From: Strigamia acuminata
Lineage: Eukaryota; Arthropoda; Chilopoda; Geophilomorpha; Linotaeniidae
Assembly: GCA_949358305.1 (NCBI GenBank)
Contig: OX442315.1
Location: forward strand, 13,854,427-13,914,426
Direction of reading: 5' to 3'
Length of the DNA: 60,000 bases
The notes beneath the pieces are model-generated. The model was given only the letters and a program-made list of their open reading frames with translations, did not search any database and was not told the origin of the DNA. Of this stretch, positions 1 to 11,600 are shown piece after piece. A program made the translations under genes and the position numbers. How positions within the stretch are numbered: position 1 is the stretch's first letter; the number at the start of each line of letters is the position of its first letter.

Positions 1-66
1 ATTAAATAAATAAATAAATAAATAAATAAAAATTTAACATTTGGATGCTCGTGAGTGTTTGTCGAC

Positions 67-3000
67 CTGAGACAATCCAGCATGCGGCTTGCGATTAGCT
101 GTTTACGGTGCGCCGCCGAAGTCCACAGTCGATAGACACCACACATGGCGCGTACGGAGGTGGTCTGGCAGTTAACATTCGATCCTTCTTCATCTGGGAT
201 TAAGGGATAGGCCTATTTGGGTAGAAATGAAGGGTTAATGGAATGATTGATGTTTGAGTTTTGAGTGAAATGTACTTTAGTTATAGGTTCGGCAGCCACG
301 AATCCTTCGATTTTTCTATCGTTGGTTACGAAGATGTAATACTGAAATTATAAAAGTGTGCATGTTGATTATTGGTTAGGGAAAAGGGTAATTGGGGATG
401 TTGATAATTAATTAGGTTAATGAATGGTTATTAGGTGGTCGGAAAATGTACTCTAATTAATTGGGAAATTTTATTAACCACTAATTTGTTTATTTTAAGT
501 TTAAAATGACAATTTGTTGTATCTTTTGATGGATTTTTTTAATTTTTATAAGAAAGCCAATTGCTTTTCAATCATTTTTACTGTAAAGAACAGTTTTAAA
601 ATCATTTCGAATGTATAGATAAATTTTTAAAATCATTTCGAATGTAAAGATTAATTTTTTTTTTCAATTATTTTTCATGTAAAAAAAAATATTTTAATTG
701 CAAAAATTAAAATCTTGACGTAAGAATTAATTTTTCAATCAATTTAGACACAGAAAATTAATTTTTCAATCATGTTAAGCATAAAAAATTAATTTTTCAA
801 TCATTTTAGGCAAAGAAAATTAATTTTTTAATCATTTTAGGCATAGAAAATTAACTTTTCAATCAATTCAGACACAAAAAATTAATTTTTCAAGCATTTT
901 AGGGATAGAAAGTTAATTTTTCAATCATGTTAAGACATAAAAAATTAACTTTTCAATCAATTTAAACAAATTTTCAATCATTTTTAGCGTAAGAACCTAA
1001 TTTTTCAATCATTTTAGGCATAAAAAATTAATTTTTCAATCAATCTAGCCAATTTTTCAACCATTTTAGGCATAAAAAATTAACTTTTCAATCAATTCAG
1101 ACACAGAAAATTAATTTTTCAAGCATTTTAGGGATAGAAAGTTAATTTTTCGATTATGTTAGACATAAAAAATTAACTTTTCAATCATTTTATGCATAAA
1201 AAATTAATTTTTCAATCAATTTAGCCAATTTTTCAACCATTTTTAACATAAATTAATTTTTCAACCATTTTTAACATAAAAAATTAATTTTTCAACCATT
1301 TTAGGCATAGAAAATTAACTTTTCAATCAATTTACACAATTTTTCAATTATTTTTGCATAAAAAAATACTTCCCTAAGCAAAACATTCATCAAAACCCTG
1401 ATCCCTCAATCAAAATTTTGACAAAACATAAACTTCATCACAGCATCCAATACATTACGAGTACCGGTATTACCTTAAATTTCTCATCTTTCTTCATCTC
1501 CAATTCTCCCAACTCCACATTCAGCTCTTCCCAAACATCATGCAGTTTCTGCAGCATATATTGCGCGTCAGTCGGCAACACGAGAAGAATCCGTCCGTCG
1601 TTAAAACTACTTAATTCTCGCTCCGATTTCCAACCCTAACCAAATCAAAAAAAAAATTGCTTTAAAAAAAAATCCACAAAACTTCTCCGTTTTCACCAAA
1701 CCGGAAATGCCAGTCGTTTGAAGCGAATGTTGTGATGAGACTTGTGCAAGGCATAGTCGTTTGCGTCGCAAGGTAGATACATCATTCCACACTCCAGACA
1801 GTTGACAATCGCCACCTCCTTCTGTCCCACATCGATCACGAGTTGCTCCATTTTGTCATTTTTCGACCGTTTAAAACGCTTCGGTCCGCTGTTATTCGCT
1901 TTTTTCTTTACGCTCGACGGAATTTTATGCCCGCAGTTGTTGAGTCGTCGTAAAAACAGCGGGAAAAGGCGTTTCGAACTTTCGCTGTCGGTTTCTGCAA
2001 AAAATAATAAAATTTTAGAAATTTTACAGTTTATTTTGGGTCGAAATAACAGAAATTTTGTCGAAAATAACTCGAAAAATTTCTTTTAAATTACACAAAC
2101 ACTAACATTGTTATTTTAACGTTTAAATATGTTTTTCTTTATCGGAAAAACAATTAAGGATGCTATTTTAGACGTTAATTTATCGTTCAAACCATTAAAA
2201 ACATTAATTTGTTTGAAACTATGAAGATATCTCGACATTTTCGTGTGAATTTGAACAAAATTGACATAAAAATACAAAAAATAATAAATTATTCCGTTGT
2301 TCGTGATGCTAAAGTCACTTTTAGCTTCGTAATTGTAAACTTACAAACTATTTCTAATGGAATTTAAAAGTTATTGCATTATTTATGTAATTTTACGCAG
2401 TTGGAACGATAAGTTTCGCCTTTACGGTCCGTTAACATACGATTAAAATCGAGTAACATTAAAATTAATGCAAAATAAATAGAATTTTTACTAAATTCTT
2501 TGATTTTACGTTTGATTTCATTACTCTTCGTTTTCTCCTCATTTTCTTCCGGCCCAGCCGCTTCTTCTCCGTTAATGTTTACGTCCGAACAATCGATCTG
2601 CATTTCCTCGCAAGTTTCGTCCACTTCAACTGCAATTTTACTCTTTACCTCACTAGTTTGTGGACTAGTTTTTGGAGTCAGGAACATTTCACTCTCGGTG
2701 TCTAACGTCGCATCTAAACTTCGACTTTTCTCCATTCTAATCTCTTTTTTTTGCTTTTTAACGGCTTCAAACTGAACCCTACATTGAAATTAATTAAAAA
2801 ACAAAACAAAAAACAAAAAAAAACAAAAAAAAAGTTAAACCAAAACCTTCAAAACTAAACTAACTTGATTCTGTACTTATTATTTCCGATCATAATCGTA
2901 CTCCAAGGTTTACTCGACTGCGAACGAGATTTAAAAAATTTCCTTTTAGCTGCCGGAGAGTTCAACTTGCCCACGAGAACCATTTCTAAACAAGTAAATA

Positions 3001-3685
3001 AACAAATAAATAAATAAATAAATAAATAAAACAACTTTAAAACAAAAACCTTCTTCGACAATCTTCTCGTTTTTCGTTGCTGTTTTAACACCTGGCTTCT
3101 TTTTGGCCGCAGATTTTGCAATCGTGCGTTTTCTCGACCCCTGTGCGGCTCTTTTCTTCATTTTATCCTTCAAAACTGCCAATTTCTCATTGATTTCCGC
3201 CGTTAATTGATTCGCAGCTTTTCTTTTCGCAGCCAAATCGAAAAAATTCGTTTTTTGCCTCCCGTAAAAACTCTTCGACTGGATTCCCTCATCGACATCG
3301 TCTGGAATTATTAAATGATTTAAATTTCACGACATTTTAGAGTCAAAAATGTAAGTTTTTTTCCGAGTTTGTTACCGTCGGTGTTTTCAGATTCGTCCAA
3401 AACACCAAATTCTCTACTATTTGTGACATTTCTGGAGATAAAAGGCGCCGGGGATGCACCCTCGGATGAATTTTCTTCGTCCGAGTCCAAACCGCCGCGT
3501 AAAATGCGAAGTCTGTTCGTCGCTGGACTATTTTCGAGCGAATTTCCGCACCGTTTTGACGGCGTAAGCGAAAGTGGCAATGGCGCTTTACTTCTGAAAT
3601 TGTAAAATTTAAAGCGTTAAGATATTAAGATACGGGGCAATCAATTGATCATATGCCTGATTAACTTATAAACTCACTTCGACAT
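67..3685 (-). CDS. ESCO/Eco1-type cohesin N-acetyltransferase, 3' end outside window
   Basis: Acetylates the cohesin SMC3 subunit to establish sister-chromatid cohesion; nuclear. Exons on the minus strand: 3685-3678 (ATG TCG AA), 3593-3376, 3301-3050, 2985-2865, 2778 to about 2397, 1994-1702, 1635-1474, 341-276, 212-67; phases agree except at the 3' end of the fifth exon, whose donor must lie at phase 1 and is unresolved. The first five exons encode a charged, disordered N-terminal half. Exon 6 holds the ESCO zinc finger (NCLECGMMY, then ALHKSHHN). Exon 7 starts GWKSERELSSFNDGRILLVL, the linker typical of ESCO. The next exons give the acetyltransferase core (YIFVTNDRKIEGFVAAEP; CGVYRLW followed by IASRMLDCL). 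The last catalytic exon lies left of position 1. The 1.1-kb intron between 1474 and 341 is filled with a minisatellite. Family assignment is very firm; whether it is the ESCO1, ESCO2 or deco orthologue cannot be told. Confidence 0.9.
600..1370. repeat. AT-rich minisatellite in an ESCO intron
   Basis: About 25 degenerate copies of a unit of roughly 30 bp containing AAATTAATTTTTCAATCA and TTTTAGGCATA. It occupies most of the intron between the zinc-finger and acetyltransferase exons. No coding signal. Confidence 0.85.
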
Positions 3686-4184
3686 GGTTGTTTGATTTCC
3701 GCATCGACAAAACAAGTTAAAATGAGTCAAAACACGTCGTCGATTACTCAACTACAGCAGCGTGGTGAGTTTATTTTGTGGTTGGCGCGAACTGTTTAGT
3801 GCGTTGATAGCTCACTAGGCGCTTCGTTCTTCGCGATGATTGGAATAGTGGAACTAGGGAGCGGGCTGATCCTAATGTTCCTACCTACAGCGAGGATTAG
3901 ATTTTACAATTTTTGTGAATGTTTTTCGATGATGAACAAGTGAGGTTCCAGTCATTTCGGCGCCCAACTGCTTAAAATTGACAAATGGTTTGTATTACTT
4001 TAATTTCAATACGGAGTTAAAAAATATTTTATTTTTATCAGATGATGCTAGTAATGACAAGGCTGATAATAAATAATAATAATAAAAAATTAAAAATTAA
4101 AAAAGACAACTTTTTGGGTCGAATTTTTATTTCATTTTAATTTCATTTTGTCGGTTAATACAAAGACGACTGAGAAATTAATGA
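3686..4184. other. Intergenic: ESCO 5' flank and 3' flank of the repeat-protein gene
   Basis: Upstream of the ESCO start (minus strand) and downstream of the repeat-protein stop. Moderately GC-rich near 3720-3900, which would suit a housekeeping promoter without a TATA box. AATAAT/AATAAA-rich from 4060 to 4130, which on the minus strand lies beyond the repeat-protein stop. No ORF I can support. Confidence 0.5.
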
Positions 4185-5808
4185 TTACTTCTTTCCATCT
4201 TGAATTACAATTGGACCAGTATTGATTAATTTCTGAACAAATATGTAAATCAATGGTTTGATGTTTTTATCACCACCCGGAGTTGGTGTTACTGTTACTG
4301 CAGAGACCTGTGTAGAATATTCCCACGGTCTTCCTGTGTTGGAATGCCATCCATGGGTAGAATAGTCCCATGGCTTTCCAGTTTGGTAATTCCATCTGCT
4401 TGTAGAATATTCCCAAGGTCTTTCTGTCTTGGAATACCAGGGTCTTTCTGTGTTGGAATGCCATCCGTGGGTAGAATATCCCCATGGTCTTCCAGTTTGG
4501 TAATTCCATCTACTTGTAGAAGACTCCCATGGCCTTCCAGTTTGGTGATTCCATCCAGTTGTAGAATATCCCCATGGTCTTCCAGTTTGGTAATTCCATC
4601 TACTTGTAGAAGACTCCCATGGCCTTCCAGTTTGGTGATTCCATCCAGTTGTAGAATATCCCCATGGTCTTCCAGTTTGGTAATTCCATCTGCTTGTAGA
4701 ATATTCCCAAGGTCTTTCTGTCTTGGAATACCAGGGTCTTTCTGTGTTGGAATGCCATCCGTGGGTAGAATATCCCCATGGTCTTCCAGTTTGGTAATTC
4801 CATCTACTTGTAGAAGACTCCCATGGCCTTCCAGTTTGGTGATTCCATCCAGTTGTAGAATATCCCCATGGTCTTCCAGTTTGGTAATTCCATCTACTTG
4901 TAGAAGACTCCCATGGCCTTCCAGTTTGGTGATTCCATCCAGTTGTAGAATATCCCCATGGTCTTCCAGTTTGGTAATTCCATCTACTTGTAGAAGACTC
5001 CCAAGGTCTTCCTGTGTTGGACTGCCATCCGTGGGTAGAATACTCCCACGGTCTTCCTGTTTGGTAGTTCCATCTTGTTGTAGAATGCTGCTGAGGGCTT
5101 TCAGTTTGGTAAAATGGTGTTGGTTTAGTCGAAAACTCCAACGATGGGGTTGCCGTTACTGTTACATCATCATCTCTTGTTTGTGCTAAATTTAAGACAA
5201 GAAAATTGGTGAATATTTATGGTAAATTTTTTAGGAATTATGTGAGCTTTTTTAGAACAAGATTAGTCCTGCCAGTTAAATCTGCAACTGCAATTGGTGG
5301 CTTCAAATGTTATTGTTATATTACTGCAGATTTGTTTTTTCTTGATACCACATGCAGTGGATAAGTGATTATAGATAACTGCTGTCAAGGCCTTCTGATA
5401 ATGATTTATATGCTTTACACAAATGCCGTAGCAACTTAACATTGGACCCAGACCAATAGATTCATGGAAACCTTTCCTTGGCTAAGCATATGTGGTGGTT
5501 GTTGACTAAAGACTTACTGGATATCAGCAATCACCAACTTATAACTAATTTGATAGAATGAAAGGTAGGATTGAAGTAAGAGTACAGACAGCTAGTGTGT
5601 ATGGTTAAATGCCAATTATTCTTTATCTCATATTAAATTAGCTAGTGTACATTTACAGTGTGATGATAAATGGCTGCTATGACAATAACCTAAACTATAC
5701 AAGACTTGTACACACTCATGACATATACTTACAGGTTTGTATGCTTTGGCTTTGACATATGTCCAACAGCAAAACCAAGAGCAAAGTCAGTAAAGGTGTT
5801 AGCTTCAT
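4185..5808 (-). CDS. Secreted protein of 15-residue Trp/Tyr/Thr repeats
   Basis: Two exons: 5808-5733 (signal peptide MKLTPLLTLLLVLLLDICQ) and 5185-4185, joined in phase 1, predicted 358 aa. The mature protein is about 17 tandem units of 15 residues of the type WNYQTGRPWGYSTTG, with variants such as WHSNTERPWYSKTER; units are arranged in 30-residue pairs and a larger multi-unit block that itself is repeated. The C-terminal roughly 40 residues are unique and end in Lys-Lys. Composition is rich in Trp, Tyr, Thr, Ser, Arg and Gly with no cysteine in the repeats. A TATA-like TATAAAG lies about 45 bp upstream (5851-5858). I do not recognise the family. Extracellular structural, adhesive, silk-like or mucosal roles are possible but not shown by the sequence. 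Confidence 0.8.
4330..5080 (-). repeat. 45/90-bp coding tandem repeats
   Basis: DNA repeat underlying the repeat protein. The basic unit is 45 bp (15 codons) and pairs form 90-bp units. The minus frame and an opposite-strand frame both stay open because the period is a multiple of three; only the minus frame has a signal-peptide exon and a splice junction. Confidence 0.9.
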
Positions 5809-6704
5809 AATTTCTAAATAAACGTCTGATAGGTAGATACAAAAGTTGCTCCCTTTATATCAGTAATTGTCATATCAGTAAATGATGTCAAATAAAAAAA
5901 TATCAAGCAATAATTGCAAATAAAATGTGCAATCATCAAATTTTTATTTACAAAAAGTTAAAGGAAATTATGTAATCTGTACAGGACAAGGAAAAAATAA
6001 ACTGTTGTTAAAGCAGCTAAATTAAAACTACAATAAAGTATATTGTAATTAGAGGTCCTGTGCCAGATAGAATTTAAGTACCGTAATACCTCGCTTATAC
6101 TTGTAAAACATTGTAAATATAAAGGTAGATGGGTTTTACAAGTTTGGAAATTAGATTTACAAACAATTAAAAATAAGCTTTTTCTCAGCATATTTACAAT
6201 CTAGGAAAGAAACCATTTCCATGACTTTTTTTACAATAACTTTACAAACATTTTCAATTGTGTAATTTTGAAATTTCATAATGTATTTCCAATGTACAAG
6301 TATTTCCAATGCGATGTTACATCGATCATCCATGGTACTGGGGTTTCAATGGTAATTACAGAAAGCGGTTTGCTTGCCGGCAAATTATCTTGCTATGCAA
6401 GAAGAACAAGAAAATGTAAAAAATTATGTTTTTGGAAAAAGGCTTTTATATTGGTGCTTCAAATTACCGCCAGAGTCCGCTACTACCACCGGAAGTTGTA
6501 AAACACAAACATTCAAGCCAAGTTAACTTATTTCAATTGAAAAACAGATCAGAGAACAAAAAAAGTCAATTCCAAATGTTTTTAGCCTTCATTATTTTTT
6601 TATCTTGAAATAATTATCTTGCATTAGACACCTGCAATTTGATAACAGTCAAAAAAACAAAAAACATTAAAAGGCACGACATTGCATTGCATTTCCTGTG
6701 ATGT
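5809..6704. other. Intergenic, nothing firm
   Basis: AT-rich sequence upstream of the repeat-protein gene. Short ORFs on both strands near 5958-6191 and 6268-6608 show no domain, signal peptide or splice context. I see no gene here. Confidence 0.4.
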
Positions 6705-6705
6705 G

Positions 6706-6856
6706 TTATCACAGGTCGACAAAAAAAATAGTCAATAGGTTGACAATCAGATAAGCATTAGGTCAACACAATTTGTTTTAACCTAACTTTGATGGTATCC
6801 AGTCAATTGACCGAGACCTAATGCCTGCTGTCAACCAGATTCAATCGACCTGATAA
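6706..6856. mobile_element. Small MITE-like inverted repeat
   Basis: Ends TTATCACAGGTCGA and TCGACCTGATAA are imperfect inverted repeats, and an inner pair (GTTGACA...AGCATTAGGTC) extends the homology. No coding capacity. The target duplication is unclear. Confidence 0.5.
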
Positions 6857-7037
6857 AACTAATGATAACATGAAAATGAGCAATCATCCAATTTTGCAAG
6901 TTAAAATACTGCTACAATCTCTCTGGTAATAATTGCCAGATGCTGTTGCTGACTACGCAACTGAATAATAAACATGTTCAGTCAACTCAGCAGTAGAAAC
7001 TTACATGCACATGTGTGGTAAAGGTGTTAGGCCACTA

Positions 7038-7579
7038 CCGTCTTCCCTCGAATATAACGTCATGACGTTATATTCAAGTTTTTTCAAAAATCGCTGTTTT
7101 TGAAAGTTTTAGCGATTTTTCGAATATAACGTCCATTGATGGGTGCGATGCCGGGAAGGGTTGCGGGGTGCTCTTTTCACAGGCGCAATGCCAGAAAAAC
7201 GAATTTGGCATGTATTTGACACGAATTTGGCATGTATTTGTCACGAATTTGACATGAATTTGATATGAATTTGATACGAATTAGACACGAATATAAAACT
7301 TACTGTATGTTTTTGTTAGACTTCGCCTCGAGGTGGCGCCCGCTACCTCCCTCCCCCCCGCCCAACCAATCATCACCTTGTTATTTTAATCGTTTTAGTG
7401 AAGTGTGATGAATATTTTGCTGTTAAAATGATTTGAGTAATAAAATAACTACTTTTTTGTAATTGAAATTTCGAATAGAATTAACTTTGTCCAATTTACA
7501 TACTCAACTTCTGATTTTTCAGAAGTTGCATGAAAAAGTACGAATACAACGTCATGACGTTATATTCGAGGGAAGACGG
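7038..7579. mobile_element. TA-flanked MITE, CCGTCTTCCC family (copy 1)
   Basis: Terminal inverted repeats begin CCGTCTTCCCTCGAATATAA and contain CGTCATGACGTTATATTC. TA dinucleotides flank the element at 7036-7037 and 7580-7581, as expected for Tc1/mariner-type target duplication. 542 bp, no transposase. A second copy at 52160-52587 interrupts a tRNA gene. Confidence 0.85.
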
Positions 7580-7779
7580 TAGGGATTAAAGCTAAATAGA
7601 AAATTAAACAAACGAAGTTCAATAAATTTATAAAATAATTTTTTTAATTTTTAATTTTTAATTTTAAATAATTTCGTTTGTCTCCTTTGTAATATAGAAA
7701 CTGGTTTGAACTAATCTAGATTTAGATTTGCTAACCGTGAGTCCTGCTTCCTTTAAACATGTAAATAGTAGGTCTATAA

Positions 7780-8087
7780 TAGGGATCAGAACCGGACCGG
7801 GATAGACCCGGTCCCGGTCCCGGTCCCGCAGCGGAATTCAGGACGGGACGAGACTTGTAAAAGTGTCTTACGCGCGATTCGGGACGGGACGGGACCTGTG
7901 TATTACGCGTGTATTACTTAATACGTGTGTATTACAACATAATACGCATATTTTACGTAATTCGCGTGTTTTTCGGGCTACGAAAAAGTCAAAATTTCGG
8001 GACACAGGACGGTTCGACCCGAAAAATTCAAAATTTTGGGACACGGGATGGGTCGGGACCAAAAAATTGGTCCTGTTCTCATCCCTA
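7780..8087. mobile_element. hAT-like MITE with GGTCCC repeats
   Basis: TIRs TAGGGATCAGAAC and its inverted copy ending GTTCTCATCCCTA. The flanking octamers gtctataa (7772-7779) and gtcggtaa (8088-8095) match at 6 of 8 positions, consistent with an old 8-bp target duplication. The subterminal part is a CCCGGTCCCGGT tract. No transposase. Confidence 0.65.
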
Positions 8088-8099
8088 GTCGGTAACGTG

Positions 8100-8635
8100 T
8101 TCAAAATGTTCTTCCCAGGTTGGAGAAAATAATTATATCGTCGTCTAAAGCATATTTCTCTGGATAGATTAGGTTCCAGAACCTTTTCCATTATATTTTG
8201 CCAAGAATAATCAAACAGCCCAATGCCATCATGTTATGGGTTTTTGATTAGGGGATTTGCCCGGACAACCAATGGTTAGTAATTTGGACTTAAGTTTAGT
8301 TGGCTCCTCAAAAAAGTCGTCTCACAGATTGCATAAAGAGAGTTATTTTAGTTCGAGTACACAAGCACACAATACATCAAAGCAAAAGTAAAACTAAAGC
8401 ATACAAAGGATTACAGCCAGGCAAACATAAGCGAAATAATAAAACTAAACTAACAAAAAAATTAAATTAATTAATTCAAGAATACATGAGTAATTATATT
8501 CCCACTAAGTAAATAAGGACAATGTTTCAAGGTTGTGTGCATTTCTAGGTAGAGGGTTTATTATCAGTAGATAAGATATGTTATAATGACTATTGCAGCT
8601 GTAATTTACTAATTCATTTTTTCTTCAGTAGAAAA
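8100..8635. other. Intergenic 5' flank of the CLCA gene
   Basis: AT-rich, no convincing gene. A splice acceptor just before the CLCA ATG (ttcttcag at about 8621-8628) suggests a 5' untranslated exon somewhere upstream. Confidence 0.4.
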
Positions 8636-11600
8636 ATGATGGGACTATTCCATATTTTAGTCTCCATTCTTTGCTGTAATTTAGTGCTATCATCTGCAAT
8701 TAAACTTGAAAATAATGCCTACAAAGGAATTGTTATTGCAATTGATGACGGTATCCATAAAAATCAACAAGAAATTATTACTGCTATCAAAGTAAGTTTA
8801 AATTGTTTTGAATCTGATTTTTGTTGATTAGTTTTAGGAGATAAAATAAAATTCAACGAGTTGTGAGAGTTGACGAACGCCGTTCGGGCATTGGAGTGCC
8901 CAAACAGCGTAAGCTGCACGACACGTTAAATAGAAATGAGCACAAGAGACTGTATTAATGGTTTCTGGCCTTTATTCAGTGTCTAGGAGTCAGAATCTCA
9001 TGCCTGTCCTATTGCTACCGCTGCCTTGCTGCAGCAGACCTGTGACCACACATGGTACATGCGGTTAGGGTTAACCGATAGTACCACGTGGTCATTCAGC
9101 TGTTCATTCGGCCCACGGATCGCCTACGGTACTGGGACTGACAGACTTGTCAAGACCCTAAGCATCACCATGGTGAACAAGAGTGGAAAACAGCAAGGTG
9201 GTGCTAACCAGAGCTGTTCCTGGGTTTTCAACAGGATGTTGGCCCTTTTATAGCCCACTCTTGCACCATGAACCATGACCATGGGTAACTCTGACATAGA
9301 TTATTTAATTCAATCTACAAATTAAGCTATACTTAGGAGCCTTAGGACCCCAACCCACAATGCTCCAATTTCGTGCTGTGCATTAGACTTATCTGCATTG
9401 ATAGAGATTTTATTTTTTAGGAAATGTTTACTTCAGGCTCATCTTTTCTTTACACAGCAACTGGTCAAAGAGCTTATTTTGGTGAAGTTACAATTTTATT
9501 ACCTAAACATTGGAAATTACTAAGTGGGGTAGAAGAAGCTGGTTCTGAAAGTTTTGAAAGTGCAGATATCAGAGTTACTTTTCCAAATACTGGGTAAAAG
9601 ACCACATATCAGGAGCAATCAAATGAATATTTGACTATCTATTTCTATTACATATTTGCAGACGGTTTAACAATTTGTCTTTTACAATGTATCAGGAAGA
9701 GTGTGGTAAAGGAGGAAAATTTATTCATATGAATTTGGGTCACCTTTTGAAAACTGAACCAGAATTAATTATGAGAACATTGTATGGCGAGCCAGGTAAA
9801 CAACAATTAATTTATTTATAAAGTATTTTTCAGGTGTGGGTGGAGGTTTTGCTTTTAATACTTCCTAATTAAACAAATGATGCTCTACAACTTCACAATT
9901 GAAACTTTTGAGATTGCATTGTTGTGTACTTTATAAGTTACAATGCAAAAAACCATAAAATATTGTTCAAAATTAAAATTTTCATCAAGATTCATCAAAA
10001 CAATCTGTGATTACTACTAAATTACAAAAAACATTTACTGCTAACACTTTAGTGAAACACCCTGTACACCGTATATTGGGATAAACACAGATATTGAATT
10101 CAACTACCGATTTGCTTGTGTGCAATGTTGTTTGTAATATTTTATTTTTTAGGCCGATGGCTGACTAAACATTGGGCTATGTATCGTTATGGCATATATG
10201 AAGAACATGGATTGATTGGTTCTGATAAATTTAGAACATTCTATAATACCCCATACACATATCTTACTACTCGATGTGCGAATGAAGAGAGAATGATTCA
10301 AGGAACAGTATTGTAAGATAAATCAATAACTAGAAATTGTAGCCGCAGTTGAAAAAAAGTTTATTAAATTGTGATCTTCACCATGGCAGCCTGGGGACTG
10401 GTTGCCATTGTGGGGGAAGCATACTCACATAATAATTAGACAGGGACACCAGATTGTTGGTTGTTGGCCTTTAATCCGTTGTCTAGGGGTTGGAGTCTCT
10501 CATCTACCCACTTGTTGGCAGTGCCGCAAAGGCAAGTTATACCAGCAACCGTCCCGTCATACACAGGGTGGGGACCCCATAGAAGACGTGGTCAGTCAAA
10601 CATAACCATTCTGCTGTACTTACCCGTTCAGCCCATGCAAGTGCTCATGGAGGCTGTAGTGGATCCATCATCGCACTACTGAGCGTCACAGTGGTGAATG
10701 GGGAGGAGAGCAGTCAGCACAGTGTACGACAACTCTTGCTGGCTTCAGGATCTAACTTCACACACCTGTCTCGGTTGAGACCCAGCAATCTTCTCTCTAC
10801 TCCCCACACCACTCAGCTCCCTCCTTTCCTATACTGGGTCGTACCACTCAACAAGGAGGGATGACCTTAAGGCCATTGGGCAGTGTGTGGTAGTGACGCT
10901 AGTCACCCTTGGGTGGCCAAGAGGTCACATAATCAACAAACTGTCCTGAATAACTAGCTACATTCAAAAAATCATTTTAAAATAGGCAATTCCTCTACTC
11001 TTGGTTTCGAAATACAGACAGCAGTTGTGAGTCATATAATCAATTTTCAAAATTCGTAATAACAAGGGTTTGTGAACATAGGAGTTTTCTAAAAACTTGT
11101 TTGTTTTCATGAATAATTCATAACAGCAAAATACATTATATCATAATTTTTTTACGTGGTGTTCTGTGGCCAACCAACCAAGAAACTAAAAAAAAAATCA
11201 TTATGTCGTGGTTTGTTATAACAACATTCAACTGTGTTATTCTTTCTAAATGCCAGGTTCAGCACATATGATAGATCAATACTGTAGTTAATAGTTAGAT
11301 AAATTAATGTAATAATAACATATCTTTAGTAACTTTCTAACTGGTGAGGGAGGATGTGACATAGACCAGAAAGAAAATCGTCCTCCTAACTATTGCTATT
11401 ATTCATCAGTGGGTGACATCTACGATACCGGTGATGAATTTTCAAGTTCTATTGCCTTTGATCATACCAATAAGCATGTAAGTAGAATTAAATTTAAAAG
11501 GATACTGAAGTTATCTGCAGCATTGTCAATGTCAATAAAGGTATTTTGTTCATGCAGGTACATCGGTTCTGTGGCGACGGTCTTGATACAAAACACCAGG

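Noticed and set aside
4344-5189. 281-codon plus-strand ORF opposite the repeat protein
   Set aside because: Shadow of the 45-bp coding repeat; the minus strand has the signal peptide, splice site and TATA box.
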